Shown one piece after another: positions 36,801 to 45,576 of a DNA stretch of 64,000 bases. This DNA comes from Hyphomicrobiales bacterium. GTDB lineage: Bacteria; Pseudomonadota; Alphaproteobacteria; Rhizobiales; Beijerinckiaceae. The position numbers and the translations under genes were made by a program. The first letter of the stretch is position 1. The number at the start of each line of letters is the position of its first letter. The notes under the pieces were generated by a model. It saw only the letters and a list, made by a program, of their open reading frames with translations. It was not told the DNA's origin and searched no databases. Location of the stretch: assembly GCA_019247605.1 (NCBI GenBank), contig JAFBAS010000078.1, forward strand, positions 1 through 64,000, read 5' to 3'.

Positions 36801-39800
36801 CATGTCCCGGCTGCTCCCGGCACATTCGCCTGCCCGCCGAGGCGGCCCTCGACGCCGACTTCTCGCGCGACCGTGGTCACCTGATCGGCGAAGGTCGCAA
36901 GCGTGTCGGTCATGTTGTTGATCGTCTCGGCAAGCGCCGCGACCTCGCCCTTCGAGCGAACGGTGAGGTTTTGCTTGAGATCGCCGTTCGCCACCGCGGT
37001 GACGACCTTCACGATGCCGCGCACCTGTTCGGTGAGGTTGAGCGCCATCACGTTCACCGTGTCGGTGAGGTCCTTCCAGGTTCCGGCAACGCCGGGCACC
37101 TGGGCCTGCCCGCCGAGCTTCCCTTCGGTGCCCACCTCGCGCGCCACGCGCGTCACCTCCGACGCGAAGCCGTTGAGCTGGTCGACCATGGTGTTGATCG
37201 TGTCCTTGAGCTCAAGGATCTCGCCCTTCACGTCGACCGTGATCTTGCGCGAGAGGTCGCCTCGCGCCACCGCGGTCGTCACCTCGGCGATGTTGCGCAC
37301 CTGCGTCGTGAGGTTGGCCGCAAGCAGGTTGACGTTGTCGGTGAGGTCCTTCCAGGTTCCGGCAACGCCCGGCACGACGGCTTGGCCGCCGAGCCTTCCT
37401 TCCGTGCCCACTTCGCGCGCCACGCGCGTCACCTCCGCCGCGAAGGAACGCAGCTGTTCCACCATTGTGTTCAGGGTTTCCTTGAGCAGCAGGATCTCGC
37501 CGCGCACGTCGACCGTGATCTTGCGCGAAAGGTCTCCCGTGGCGATCGCGGTTGCGACCTCGGCAATGTTGCGCACTTGCGCCGTCAGGTTGCCGGCCAT
37601 GGAATTGACGTTGTCGGTAAGGTCCTTCCACGTGCCGGCGACGCCGGGCACTTGTGCCTGACCACCGAGCTTGCCCTCGGTGCCGACCTCGCGTGCCACG
37701 CGCGTCACCTCGGAGGCGAAGGCGTTGAGCTGATCCACCATCGTGTTGATCGTGTTCTTGAGCTCCAGGATCTCGCCTTTCACGTCGACCGTGATTTTGC
37801 GCGACAAATCACCTCTCGCGACGGCCGTCGTCACTTCGGCGATGTTGCGCACTTGGGCCGTGAGGTTGCCCGCCATTGAATTCACGCTATCAGTCAGGTC
37901 CTTCCACGTGCCGGCAACGCCCGGGACCTGCGCCTGGCCTCCCAAACGCCCTTCGGTGCCGACCTCGCGCGCCACGCGAGTCACCTCACCCGCGAAGCGA
38001 TTGAGCTGATCCACCATCGTGTTCAGCGTTTCCTTCAGCTGAAGAATCTCGCCCCGCACGTCCACGGTGATCTTGCGCGACAAATCCCCCGTGGCGATGG
38101 CGGTCGCGACCTCGGCAATATTGCGGACCTGGGCCGTCAGATTGCCGGCCATCGAGTTCACGCTGTCCGTCAAATCCTTCCAGGTGCCGGCGACTCCCGA
38201 GACCTGCGCTTGCCCGCCAAGCTTGCCGTCCGTTCCCACTTCGCGCGCGACCCGCGTCACCTCGGCCGCGAAGGCGTTGAGCTGGTCCACCATCGTATTG
38301 ATGGTTTCCTTGAGCTGCAGGATTTCGCCGCTCACATTGACCGTAATCTTCTTGGAAAGGTCGCCGCGCGCGACCGCCGTCGCCACCTCGGCGAGGTTGC
38401 GCACCTGCGCGGTCAAATTGCTCGCCATTGAATTGACGCTGTCGGTGAGGTCCTTCCAGGTGCCGGCGACGCCACGCACCATGGCTTGGCCACCGAGCTT
38501 GCCCTCCGTGCCGACCTCGCGCGCCACGCGCGTGACCTCGGAGGCGAAGGCATTGAGCTGATCGACGGTGGTGTTGATGGTCTCCTTGAGTTGGAGGATT
38601 TCGCCCCGCACGTCGACCGTGATCTTCTTCGAAAGGTCAACGTTCGCGATGGCCGTCGAGACCTCGGCAATATTGCGCACCTGCGCGGTCAAATTGCTCG
38701 CCATCGAATTGACGCTGTCGGTAAGGTCTTTCCACGTGCCGGCGACGCCGAGCACATTCGCCTGGCCGCCGAGGCGCCCTTCTGTCCCGACTTCGCGAGC
38801 GACACGCGTCACCTCGCCGGCGAAAGCGTTCAGCTGGTCGACCATCGTGTTGAGCGTCTCCTTGAGCTGGAGAATCTCGCCGCTCACATTGACGGTGATT
38901 TTCTTCGAGAGGTCGCCGCCGGCAATGGCGGTCGCGACCTCCGCGATATTCCGCACCTGGGCGGTCAAGTTGCCCGCCATGAAATTCACGCTGTCGGTCA
39001 AATCCTTCCAAGTCCCAGCGACGCCAGGGACGGTCGCCTGGCCGCCGAGCTTGCCTTCGGTGCCAACTTCACGCGCCACGCGCGTCACCTCGGAGGCGAA
39101 GGCGTTCAGCTGATCGACCATGGTGTTGATCGTGTCCTTCAGCTCGAGAATTTCGCCCCGCACGTCGACGGTGATCTTGCGCGACAGGTCGCCACGCGCG
39201 ACTGCCGTGGTCACGTGCGCGATGTTGCGCACCTGATCCGTCAGGTTGCCACACATGGCGTTAACCGAGTCCGTGAGGTCCTTCCAGGTGCCGGCGACGC
39301 CCGGCACGGTGGCCTGGCCACCGAGCTTCCCGTCAGTGCCCACCTCACGCGCCACGCGCGTCACCTCGGACGCGAAGGAGCGAAGCTGATCGACCATCGT
39401 GTTGATGGCTTCCTTGAGCTGGAGGATTTCGCCGCGAACGTCGACGGTGATCTTCTTCGAGAGGTCGCCATTCGCGACCGCGATCGTCACTTCGGCGATG
39501 TTGCGCACTTGCGCTGTGAGGTTGTTCGCCATCGAGTTGACGCTCTCGGTGAGGTCTTTCCACACACCGCTCACGCCGCGCACCTGGGCCTGGCCGCCAA
39601 GCTTCCCCTCCGTGCCGACCTCGCGCGCCACGCGGGTGACCTCGGAGGTGAAGACCCCGAGCTGCTTGATCATGGTATTCACGATCGTCGCCGATTCGAG
39701 GAATTTTCCCTGGAGCGGCCGACCGTCCACGTCGAGGCGCACCGTGTGCAAAAGATTTCCTTGGGCGACGGCCGCGATGGCGCGTGTCACCTCCGTGGTC

Positions 39801-40180
39801 GGCCAAAGGAGATCGTCGATAAGGGCGTTGAGCGTGCCTTCCATTTCGCCCCAAGCCCCGTCAATCGAGCCGAACTTGGCGCGAAGCCTGGTCCGCCCTT
39901 CGCGCCCGACCACTTGGCCCAGGCGGTCGAGCTCTCGCGCCATGCGTTGATTGGTGGCTCCGATTTCATTGAAGGCGTCCGCGATCTTGCCGAGAAGTCC
40001 GGCGCCGCTCTTCAGGCGGGCGGAGAAATCGCCGACCCGCATCGCTTCGAGCGCGTGCAGCAGCTCGATCAACTCGCTGGACGAGGCGCCGTCGTGAGCA
40101 TCGGCGCCGTTCAACCGGGACGTTTTGGTGGGCAACCGGCGCGCTTTCGGCTTATGGAGCACTTGTTCGACGTCACCCAT
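33869..40180 (-). CDS. giant poly-HAMP hybrid histidine kinase
   Basis: A 2103-residue protein with no membrane helix, so cytoplasmic. Residues about 30-178 form a divergent HAMP-like entry. Residues 179-1190 are eleven tandem 92-residue units, each with [38 protein letters not shown] and [14 protein letters not shown] domain (about 1215-1355), a long coiled coil, HisKA with the phospho-His in [11 protein letters not shown] (about 1438), and HATPase (N-box [12 protein letters not shown] near 1557) follow. Three receivers end the protein, starting near 1712, 1837 and 1984, with Asp in [18 protein letters not shown] and LIDIMMPEM. The layout is that of fungal group III (Nik1-type) osmosensing kinases and their bacterial relatives. 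A perfect EcfG promoter lies upstream at 40357-40381. Confidence 0.92.
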   Translation of the reverse strand: MGDVEQVLHKPKARRLPTKTSRLNGADAHDGASSSELIELLHALEAMRVGDFSARLKSGAGLLGKIADAFNEIGATNQRMARELDRLGQVVGREGRTRLRAKFGSIDGAWGEMEGTLNALIDDLLWPTTEVTRAIAAVAQGNLLHTVRLDVDGRPLQGKFLESATIVNTMIKQLGVFTSEVTRVAREVGTEGKLGGQAQVRGVSGVWKDLTESVNSMANNLTAQVRNIAEVTIAVANGDLSKKITVDVRGEILQLKEAINTMVDQLRSFASEVTRVAREVGTDGKLGGQATVPGVAGTWKDLTDSVNAMCGNLTDQVRNIAHVTTAVARGDLSRKITVDVRGEILELKDTINTMVDQLNAFASEVTRVAREVGTEGKLGGQATVPGVAGTWKDLTDSVNFMAGNLTAQVRNIAEVATAIAGGDLSKKITVNVSGEILQLKETLNTMVDQLNAFAGEVTRVAREVGTEGRLGGQANVLGVAGTWKDLTDSVNSMASNLTAQVRNIAEVSTAIANVDLSKKITVDVRGEILQLKETINTTVDQLNAFASEVTRVAREVGTEGKLGGQAMVRGVAGTWKDLTDSVNSMASNLTAQVRNLAEVATAVARGDLSKKITVNVSGEILQLKETINTMVDQLNAFAAEVTRVAREVGTDGKLGGQAQVSGVAGTWKDLTDSVNSMAGNLTAQVRNIAEVATAIATGDLSRKITVDVRGEILQLKETLNTMVDQLNRFAGEVTRVAREVGTEGRLGGQAQVPGVAGTWKDLTDSVNSMAGNLTAQVRNIAEVTTAVARGDLSRKITVDVKGEILELKNTINTMVDQLNAFASEVTRVAREVGTEGKLGGQAQVPGVAGTWKDLTDNVNSMAGNLTAQVRNIAEVATAIATGDLSRKITVDVRGEILLLKETLNTMVEQLRSFAAEVTRVAREVGTEGRLGGQAVVPGVAGTWKDLTDNVNLLAANLTTQVRNIAEVTTAVARGDLSRKITVDVKGEILELKDTINTMVDQLNGFASEVTRVAREVGTEGKLGGQAQVPGVAGTWKDLTDTVNVMALNLTEQVRGIVKVVTAVANGDLKQNLTVRSKGEVAALAETINNMTDTLATFADQVTTVAREVGVEGRLGGQANVPGAAGTWKDLTGNVNLLAANLTTQVRAIAEVATAVTKGDLTRSIQVEARGEVAELKDNINTMIGNLRLTTERNTEQDWLKTNLAKFTNMLQGQRDLEAVGRLLLTELAPLVSAQLGVIYRMSDEEDSKLQLVATYAEDAHSQYPIEITVGQGLIGQSAHDKRRLLVSDLPVDSLQIGSALFKIAPRNVIVLPVLFENGVKAVIELASIAPFTTLQITFLEQLTASIGIVLNSIAASMQTESLLKQSQQLAAELQSQQVELQQTNEQLGQKAQQLAERNVEVERKNQEIEQARGALEEKASELALTSKYKSEFLANMSHELRTPLNSILILGQQLSENADGNLTGKQVEFARTIHGAGTDLLNLISDILDLSKIESGTVSVDAEEIFFSNVIETVARPFRHEAENRKLGFNVEVSPELGHSIVTDSKRLQQVLKNLLSNAFKFTEKGYVNLRVRPAFEGWNLDHPVLRQAPEVVAFEVCDTGIGILPEKQKLIFEAFQQADASTSRRYGGTGLGLAISRELANLLGGEIHLRSVPGSGSCFTLYLPIKYVDPVGPSRALTPSQREALKSTLASLPSTEIAAEAIADDRMEIDPGDAILLIVEDDPNYARITADIAREHDFKVIVTMRGADAIDLAKQYQPTAISLDIFLPDMLGWTVLSQLKQDPLTRHIPVHVMTLDEDRQHGLSRGAFSFVTKPTAPTELGQLLDRIKEYAKPRRRNLLVVEDDPAEQLSIRTLLAHDDIEIVSVSTGGAALEAMRERPFDCVVLDLRLPDMTGFEVLEQIGGQDDLRSTPVVVFTGRELSAEEDARLHQMARSIVVKGVESPERLLDETALFMHRVTAQLPPEKQRMLERLSRSDDDLVGRTVLLVDDDARNIFALSSLLERRGMKVLTATTGAEAVRLVDDTPDLAIALIDIMMPEMDGYQTIHEIRSRPKMRRLPIISLTAKAMKGDREKCLEAGASDYLAKPVNTEQLFSALRMWLHR
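36611..39646 (-). repeat. eleven tandem 276-nt repeats encoding HAMP units
   Basis: Eleven in-frame units of exactly 92 codons, without gaps, cover residues 179-1190 of the kinase. Units 1-9 are highly alike at both protein and DNA level; units 10 and 11 diverge ([20 protein letters not shown]). The high DNA identity makes the array prone to unequal recombination and to assembly collapse. Confidence 0.92.
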
Positions 40181-40356
40181 GGCGGTCTCCGTGACCTTGC
40201 ATCGTTTTGGAAAAAGCGGGGTAGTTCAGGGCGGGGAGAGGAGATGTTGGGCGCCCAGCAAAAAATGGCGCCACAGGTAATCCCGTGTCGCAGGCCGCAA
40301 CGGCATGAGCCGAGCTTCTCGGAATGCTAACCCCTCCAGGCAAAACACCGGCTCCG

Positions 40357-40381
40357 AACGCCTAGTACGCAGAAAAGTTCC
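40357..40381 (-). promoter_or_regulatory. EcfG-type general stress promoter of poly-HAMP kinase operon
   Basis: Minus strand: GGAAC (plus 40377-40381), 16 nt, CGTT (plus 40357-40360). Perfect match. The leader to the ATG at 40180 would be about 170 nt. Confidence 0.65.
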
Positions 40382-40566
40382 CAGCAGGTTCAAAAACTTT
40401 TTGCTCTTTCCAAGGTCCAAGCGGTCATGTGGAAACCGGGGAAAAAGGACCTCATACAGACCGACGGAGCCGCGCCAAAGACCCAACGCTGGCTAATTGG
40501 CCCTGCCGCCGGCAGGCCCGAGGTAGGCCGATCGCGAAATTGGCTCTCGGGGTGGTATTGACCTCG

Positions 40567-40592
40567 GGAACTTCGCACGAACTTGCGACGTT
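40567..40592 (+). promoter_or_regulatory. EcfG-type general stress promoter
   Basis: GGAAC, 17 nt, CGTT, a perfect match ending 56 nt before the ATG at 40649. Confidence 0.72.
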
Positions 40593-40648
40593 GCTTCTGC
40601 GAACACCTCAGTAAAATTGAGAGTACCTCAAGACAGGGAGGAGCAGTC

Positions 40649-40999
40649 ATGCGTAACATCGCGTTATTCGCCATGTGCGCGGCGCTCTCGCTTGCTCATG
40701 TCGGTGCGGCTAAGTCAGACGTTATTCGCACACCGCGGATGACGACTGCCTCGTTTTCCTCGATCAATGCTGTCGCTGTCATTAGCATCGAAGCTTTGTC
40801 GCAAGAAGCGCAAGAGCAGGTCTATGCGGCAAGCCTCCGCATGAGCGACGATCAGCTGCGCGCGCTACGCCGCTCGATCGACAATCTTCCGGCCGCCGCG
40901 GAGGCCCTGAAGGCCAATGATCTTAAAACCTCTGACGTTGTCGCGGCGGTCATCAATGGTGATGGGCAGTTGTTGTTGATCACAGCGATGGTCATCTGA
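40649..40999 (+). CDS. small secreted hypothetical protein, stress promoter
   Basis: A 116-residue protein with a signal peptide (NIALFAMCAALSLAHVGAA, cleaved before KSDV). The mature part is short and helical: ISIEALSQEAQEQVYAASLR, MSDDQLRALRRSIDNLPAA and DVVAAVINGDGQLLLITAMV. No family recognised. The ATG follows GGGAGGAG. A perfect EcfG-type promoter stands upstream and a clear intrinsic terminator follows 35 nt after the stop, so this is a monocistronic, probably stress-induced gene. Confidence 0.68.
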   Translation: MRNIALFAMCAALSLAHVGAAKSDVIRTPRMTTASFSSINAVAVISIEALSQEAQEQVYAASLRMSDDQLRALRRSIDNLPAAAEALKANDLKTSDVVAAVINGDGQLLLITAMVI

Positions 41000-41033
41000 C
41001 CCGGAGGCGCTTCACCGACCCGCCACGTTAACT

Positions 41034-41057
41034 GGGCGCCCGAAGGCGCCCCTTTTT
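41034..41057 (+). terminator. intrinsic terminator
   Basis: GGGCGCC and GGCGCCC pair around a CGAA loop, followed by CTTTTTA. It ends the transcript of 40649-40999. Confidence 0.8.
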
Positions 41058-41082
41058 ATGACCAAAGCCACGTCGGCGCAGT

Positions 41083-41622
41083 TCACTGCATCTTTCCGGA
41101 AAGATCCTGCGCCATCTTTTCGTGCTTTTGCACGGTAGACAGCGTTTCGCCCAACGCGGACTTCATCTGATCGTTCGTCGCGGCCGGCTCGAGCTGGGTT
41201 TGGATGGTGTTCGCCACATCCGAGTGCATTTTCGCCTGAGCCTCAATATACGCCTTGTCGAAATCGGTTCCCTTCGCGGCCTTGAGCTCCTGATCGCTGC
41301 TCTTGGCTTCTGACAAAAGCGAGTTCGTCGCATCGCTCGAGGCCGGCTTGAGCTTTAGCTGCCGCGCCAGGCCCGCCATGGTCTTCTCGTTCGTGCTATG
41401 GTCCTTGATCATTTCCTTGGCGAAATTCTTCACGTCGGCGTCCTTGCTGCGCCGCAGGGCCATTCTCGCGTCTGTAATCTCACCATGGTTGACCGTCTGC
41501 AGGAATTTAACGATCTGCCCTTCGGAAAGCGAGGGCGCGGTCGTGGATTGGCTCATGGCCGGAGAGGCCAGGAGGATTCCTGCAACCCCGATTCCGCAAA
41601 GCTTGAGGTGTCGCTCGATCAT
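41083..41622 (-). CDS. DUF4142 ferritin-like secreted protein
   Basis: A 179-residue exported protein. The signal peptide (LKLCGIGVAGILLASPAMS) is followed by the DUF4142 four-helix pattern: KFLQTVNHGEITDARMALRR, VKNFAKEMIKDHSTNEKTM, FDKAYIEAQAKMHSDVANTI and TLSTVQKHEKMAQDLSGKM. The HGEI, DH and H...D residues resemble ferritin-like metal ligands, though metal binding is not shown. The ATG at 41622 is chosen because the signal peptide begins there and a perfect EcfG promoter ends 55 nt upstream. A longer frame reaching 41862 would pass through that promoter and into the MFS gene. Confidence 0.85.
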   Translation of the reverse strand: MIERHLKLCGIGVAGILLASPAMSQSTTAPSLSEGQIVKFLQTVNHGEITDARMALRRSKDADVKNFAKEMIKDHSTNEKTMAGLARQLKLKPASSDATNSLLSEAKSSDQELKAAKGTDFDKAYIEAQAKMHSDVANTIQTQLEPAATNDQMKSALGETLSTVQKHEKMAQDLSGKMQ

Positions 41623-41676
41623 CTTGTATCCCCATTCCGTGGCAAAGCCCGCCAGCCCGGCGGTGTTCGGCAATCC

Positions 41677-41701
41677 AACGGGGCGCTCGCATCGTGGTTC
41701 C
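41677..41701 (-). promoter_or_regulatory. EcfG-type general stress promoter of DUF4142 gene
   Basis: Minus strand: GGAAC (plus 41697-41701), 16 nt, CGTT (plus 41677-41680). Perfect match; transcription would begin about 47 nt before the ATG at 41622. Confidence 0.72.
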
Positions 41702-41746
41702 ATGAAAGGCGCCTCGTCGGCATGCGTTTGAGAACTCTCCCGTTGC

Positions 41747-43024
41747 TCAGTCCAGGTAGTCGGAGGGCTTGGTTTCCGGGACCGAAATCCAAAGCAAGAG
41801 CGTCGCCGCGACCGCGACGCCGGTGATCCCGAGAAAGCCGATCGAGGTCCCGAATTTCGCAAAAAGAAAACCGGACACCGTGGTGCTGATTGCCGCGGCG
41901 GTCGCTTGCAGCATGCCGACCAATCCGACCGTCAGATTGAAGCGTCCGCTGCCGGTCGTCAGGTCCGTGATCACGAGGATAGTCAGGACCGTGATTATCG
42001 CCCCGCTAACCCCGTTGAGGACCTGCACCAGGATGAGGATCGGATAGAGGCTGAAAAGTGCGAGGAGCAGCGCGCGAAGCGCTTCCATGCCAAAAGCGAC
42101 GAGGAGCAGCGGTTTGCGTCCGCGTTTTTCCGAATGATAGCCTGCCCAGGGCGCGAGGGCCGCGACAACAAGTTGAGGTACAACCACAAGCCCGGACATG
42201 TAAAGCGAGCTGAGACGGCCACCACCAAGCGCCAGATTTTCGCCAATTATCGGCAACATCGATGCGTCCGCGAGCTGCAGAAGCATCAGGCATGCGGCGA
42301 AGGCAAGAAGAGGGGGGTTCTTGGCCAGATCTATAAGTCGCGAGCGCTCGCGAGACTTGTCACCCGTTTTTGCGTTGCGAGCTCGGTGATAATCGATTTC
42401 CTTGGGCTGAATGAGGTTGAGCGCGAGAAGCGCCGGCATGCAAAACCCTGCCGTGGCGAAAAATATGGCTGGGGTCGAAAAGGTCGCGCCTATGAAGCCC
42501 ATCAACCCCGCCGTGATCGCCGTACCCGCCGCCTGAAAGCGCTGATTGCGTCCTGTGCGCGAAGACATGGCTCGCCTGCCCACGAGGCCAAGGCTGATCG
42601 CGGAAATTCCGGGCCCGATCAAACCGGCAGTGATGCCGTGCAGAAGTTCGGCGAGCACCACCATTTGGAACGTCGGAACGAACGCGTAGATCAGAGCGGC
42701 GCCGGCGAGTGATATGATTCCGCAAGCGACCAACAGCCGCTTGCGCGCAATCTCATCGGCGAGCGCCCCTCCGGGAATCAGGCTGATCACCGCCGCGAGG
42801 CCACCGATCGTCAATACCAGGCCGACATCCGGCTTCGACCAGTTGAGCCCCGCCAAGTAGAATGCGACGAAAGAGCCGAAGCTCGTCTGAACGTCCGAGA
42901 TGAAGAAATTTGTCCAATCGAGCCCGAGCCGGCTTCGCTTCGAGATCGGCTCGCGCAAGGATTTGCGCGCTCTTCGGTATTTGGCGGCCGTTTTGCGGAG
43001 CGGTAGTCGAGACTTGCGTTTCAT
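41747..43024 (-). CDS. MFS transporter
   Basis: A 425-residue inner-membrane protein of the major facilitator superfamily with about twelve hydrophobic segments. The loop 2-3 motif is GGALADEIARKRLLVACG (G-x-L-A-D-x-x-x-R-K), and its pseudo-repeat is APWAGYHSEKRGRKPLLLVA. The N-terminal 40 residues are basic and probably cytoplasmic. Substrate unknown. The gene shares the strand of its neighbours but has 45-90 nt gaps, so operon membership is doubtful. It ends 46 nt before the stress promoter of the DUF4142 gene. Confidence 0.82.
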   Translation of the reverse strand: MKRKSRLPLRKTAAKYRRARKSLREPISKRSRLGLDWTNFFISDVQTSFGSFVAFYLAGLNWSKPDVGLVLTIGGLAAVISLIPGGALADEIARKRLLVACGIISLAGAALIYAFVPTFQMVVLAELLHGITAGLIGPGISAISLGLVGRRAMSSRTGRNQRFQAAGTAITAGLMGFIGATFSTPAIFFATAGFCMPALLALNLIQPKEIDYHRARNAKTGDKSRERSRLIDLAKNPPLLAFAACLMLLQLADASMLPIIGENLALGGGRLSSLYMSGLVVVPQLVVAALAPWAGYHSEKRGRKPLLLVAFGMEALRALLLALFSLYPILILVQVLNGVSGAIITVLTILVITDLTTGSGRFNLTVGLVGMLQATAAAISTTVSGFLFAKFGTSIGFLGITGVAVAATLLLWISVPETKPSDYLD

Positions 43025-43113
43025 GCGAGGCTAACCGGCCTCGGCGTTTGCGGGTTGCGCCGGCGTCGGGTTCTCTCGTTCTCGTGGCAGGAATCTCATT
43101 CCGCCGGCGGAGT

Positions 43114-43587
43114 TCAATCGTTTCTCACAGCGAGACGCGAACGCGCATTGCGGACGGTGCGTTCGGTAACGGGCATCGCCGCATGGCCCCAGCTGTTACG
43201 GATGTAAGTGAGGAGGGCAGCGAGCTCGGCATCGTTAAGCTGCCAACCGAAAGCGGGCATGCGCGGACCGATCGGGGCGGCAGACGTCGAGACGCTCTGT
43301 GCGCCGCGAAGCACGACTCGAATGAGGCTTGTCGGTTCGCGCGAAGCAACCGAGCCTGAAGCGGCAAGGCTCGGAAAAAGGGCTGCAACGCCCGCTCCAT
43401 CCAATTTGTGGCAAGCAGCACACAGATCGCGATAGATCGCCGCTCCCGCTTGCATGCTCGGGTCATCAGCGGAAAGAGGCGCGGTCGCGGCGCTCTCGGC
43501 CGGAATGTCCTTGAGATAGGTCGCGATCGCCTCGAGATCGTCTTGCTTCATTCGCGAGGTCGAATACGAGACCCCCTCTTTGAGACT
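43114..43587 (-). pseudogene. 5'-truncated cytochrome c subunit gene
   Basis: The frame encodes one intact heme domain: IYRDLCAACHKLDGAGVAAL, then GPRMPAFGWQLNDAELAALL with the Met ligand and a typical end YIRNSWGHAA. This matches the third heme domain of membrane alcohol/gluconate-dehydrogenase cytochrome subunits, which normally have three CXXCH sites over about 400 residues. The first ATG is at 43551, but family-like sequence (GVSYSTSRM before KQDDLEAIATYLKDIP) continues upstream and stops abruptly near 43585, at the TGA of the PRC-barrel gene. No signal peptide is present. It reads as a remnant whose 5' two-thirds was lost by deletion or insertion; translation from 43551 would give a cytosolic 145-residue product without heme attachment. 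Confidence 0.68.
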
Positions 43588-44142
43588 TCAGGACTTTCCT
43601 GACGCGTAGTGGAAATCCGGTGCTGCCTTGAGCTGATCCTTGGTCAGGCTCACCGTTCCGTGGTCGGGATAGTCGTAAATAGCCGTCCGCGGCGGCGCCA
43701 CCGCGGAGCTGGCTGGCAAATTGCTCCCTGATTGGGATGCAGCTGGGCGGGTCGACGCCATCGAGGATGAATTACCCATTCCCGGTGCAGCGGGTTGGAC
43801 GGCCGTCGCCGGCGCGGGGGTGGGTTCCACGATCGGTTCGTCGCTCCACTTCACCTCGGTGAAAGGAAGTGCGACGTCCTTTTGGCCCACCCCGAGGAAG
43901 CCACCAACCCCAACCACGACGGCTTTGGCCGAACCCGATCCGTCGAGAATGACGTCACTCACTTTGCCGATCGACTGATTGTCCGGGCCATAAATCGCAA
44001 CGCCGACAAGCTTCGAGGCGCGCCATTCCCCTTGACTTGCCTTCGCGATGAACTGTTGATCCCCCGATGGCGTGGTTTGCGCCCACGCCGGGAAACCAGC
44101 CACGGCAATCGCTAATGCGAGCGCATGAAACTGAGCTTTCAT
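43588..44142 (-). CDS. secreted PRC-barrel domain protein with linker
   Basis: A 184-residue exported protein. The signal peptide (FHALALAIAVAGFPAWA) is followed by a PRC-barrel: KLVGVAIYGPDNQSIGKVSD, VVGVGGFLGVGQKDVALPF. A Pro/Ala/Ser linker (TPAPATAVQPAAPGMG) of about 60 residues separates it from the C-terminal LTKDQLKAAPDFHYASGKS, shared with the PRC-barrel protein at 26549-26944. The two genes are paralogues; this one gained the linker. The stop TGA abuts a truncated cytochrome frame. A one-mismatch EcfG promoter lies 56 nt upstream. Confidence 0.8.
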   Translation of the reverse strand: MKAQFHALALAIAVAGFPAWAQTTPSGDQQFIAKASQGEWRASKLVGVAIYGPDNQSIGKVSDVILDGSGSAKAVVVGVGGFLGVGQKDVALPFTEVKWSDEPIVEPTPAPATAVQPAAPGMGNSSSMASTRPAASQSGSNLPASSAVAPPRTAIYDYPDHGTVSLTKDQLKAAPDFHYASGKS

Positions 44143-44197
44143 GGTCCGATCCTCCGCCTGCTTCAGGGCGGGAGGCCCCGCCGCCCAACGCCACGAA

Positions 44198-44222
44198 AAC
44201 CTGAGGTGGAAGGAAAGGTTCC
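44198..44222 (-). promoter_or_regulatory. near-match EcfG-type promoter of second PRC-barrel gene
   Basis: Minus strand: GGAAC (plus 44218-44222), 16 nt, GGTT (plus 44198-44201). One mismatch in the -10. Spacing to the ATG at 44142 is like that of the perfect sites. Confidence 0.38.
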
Positions 44223-44335
44223 GTCACCGGATTGCAGCGCGCTCATCGCGCCCCAATGAACAGGCGCTAACCTATGTTAATGCGCAGAGTTGGCGAGCGT
44301 CTCATACTTCGACAATTCGAGGTGGGAGGCTCGAA

Positions 44336-44578
44336 ATGACAACCTATTACAACCTTTTTAGACGCGCTTCGCAGCCGCAAATTTGCTGCGCCGTTCCGCA
44401 GACCGAGCCCTTGCCTTCCTTTCTGAGTGGGAGAGCATGGGTTTACGGCGGGGTCGCTGACGAGACCGCCCTTGCCTCAGCTGGAATTCGACAGGACATT
44501 CCGGATTGGGCCAGCAATCACTACGCCTTCTACGTATTCCATGACCGCCGTCTCGAAAGGCGGCCGCTCACAAGATGA
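44336..44578 (+). CDS. small hypothetical protein
   Basis: An 80-residue ORF with a good ribosome site (GGGAGG, about 7 nt before ATG 44336). Sequence: aromatic start MTTYYNLFRRASQPQICCAV, middle FLSGRAWVYGGVADETAL, and NHYAFYVFHDRRLERR near the end. No membrane segment or known domain. It overlaps or abuts another uncertain ORF in a different frame. Confidence 0.48.
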   Translation: MTTYYNLFRRASQPQICCAVPQTEPLPSFLSGRAWVYGGVADETALASAGIRQDIPDWASNHYAFYVFHDRRLERRPLTR

Positions 44579-44594
44579 ACACGGCTTCGATGTC

Positions 44595-44852
44595 ATGGGC
44601 CGGCTCGCCGGAATCACGCGGGTCGTGGACGACGTGAGTGCAAGAATGAAGCGATCGCAGCTTGAAGGGGCAACTCTTCCGGCGGCTAGCGAGCGAGTGC
44701 CGCCCGAAGGCATGGTGGATCGTGAGCATGCCAAATCCTTCGCCACTCTCCAGAACATAAGCCATCTGCAAGCTTGCCGCCTCCTCGCGCGGTACGGATC
44801 GGATCCGGAAAGGCTCGAGGCGGCGCTTCAGCGCCTCAAGGAAGGTCGGTGA
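44595..44852 (+). CDS. small hypothetical protein, uncertain start
   Basis: An 85-residue ORF, helical and charged: GRLAGITRVVDDVSARMKRS, then HAKSFATLQNISHLQACRLL and ARYGSDPERLEAALQRLKEG. The C-terminal part looks like real protein. The start is unclear: in-frame ATG codons at 44541 and 44595 both lack a good ribosome site. No family recognised. Confidence 0.38.
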   Translation: MGRLAGITRVVDDVSARMKRSQLEGATLPAASERVPPEGMVDREHAKSFATLQNISHLQACRLLARYGSDPERLEAALQRLKEGR

Positions 44853-44941
44853 GAGTGCAGAACTTTGCTTCGCCCAGTGGCCCTTGCCCCTGCCGGCCCT
44901 TCGCGGCACTCTTCTGATTTCCGGCGCGAGGAGCTCAAAGG

Positions 44942-45535
44942 GTGAACCGCATGGACCCGCGGGTGCATATCAGGGCGACCGAAATCCTCGCTCGAGGCAA
45001 GGCGACCACCAAGAAGGTAACCTTCGATTATCGGGCCCACGACGGCAACACCGTGGTCAGCACGCGAGAAATTTATGATCGGGGCGACGCGGCCGCGGTC
45101 CTGCCATACGATGGGGCGCGCGGCACCGTCCTGCTCACCCGTCAGTTCCGGTTGGCGGCTTGGCTTAACGGCCAACAAGACCCTTTGATCGAGGCGTGCG
45201 CGGGGCTGCTCGAAGGAATTGATGCCGAGAGCCGTATAATGCGCGAAGCCGAAGAGGAGCTCGGATACCGGCTCCGGAATTTGCGCCAGGTTTTCGAGGT
45301 CTTCAGCAGCCCAGGCATTTTGACCGAGAAGATCACTTGTTTTCTCGCATCCTACTCTTCGGCCGACAAGGTCTCGCAGGGTGGAGGACTGCACCAAGAG
45401 GGGGAGCACATCGAAGTTCTCGAGCCGCTCCTTGAAGAAGCCATGACCCTAATCGAAACCGGCGTCATCGTCGATGCGAAGACGGTGGCTCTATTGCAAA
45501 AGGCTCATCTGCAATTTGGGCGTGTCGCGCTGTAG
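44942..45535 (+). CDS. NUDIX hydrolase (GDP-mannose pyrophosphatase-like)
   Basis: A 197-residue cytosolic hydrolase that cleaves a nucleoside diphosphate linked to another group. The Nudix box reads GLLEGIDAESRIMREAEEEL plus GY: the REAEEELGY core is intact, and spacing follows the NudK/ADP-sugar type (GLLDxDxxE). The conserved lead-in VLPYDGARGTVLLTRQFRLA and FSSPGILTEKITCFLASY also match that group. Substrate is probably a nucleotide sugar such as GDP-mannose or ADP-ribose. GTG 44942 or ATG 44951 can be the start; both have AG-rich ribosome sites. A Crp-family regulator gene follows 41 nt after the stop. Confidence 0.85.
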   Translation: MNRMDPRVHIRATEILARGKATTKKVTFDYRAHDGNTVVSTREIYDRGDAAAVLPYDGARGTVLLTRQFRLAAWLNGQQDPLIEACAGLLEGIDAESRIMREAEEELGYRLRNLRQVFEVFSSPGILTEKITCFLASYSSADKVSQGGGLHQEGEHIEVLEPLLEEAMTLIETGVIVDAKTVALLQKAHLQFGRVAL

Positions 45536-45576
45536 CCTGCTCGCTTCAGCTCTCTATGTCAGGAGGAGGGCTCGCC

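Larger units (their letters stand above)
40181..40648. other. divergent regulatory region between kinase and small secreted-protein genes
   Basis: About 470 nt without a gene. It holds two perfect EcfG-type promoters, one facing each way: 40357-40381 on the minus strand for the poly-HAMP kinase, and 40567-40592 on the plus strand for the gene at 40649. Nothing else was identified. Confidence 0.65.

Noticed and set aside
36611-39646. Regular repeats that could suggest a CRISPR array or satellite
   Set aside because: The period is 276 nt, exactly 92 codons, wholly coding for HAMP units; there are no spacers.
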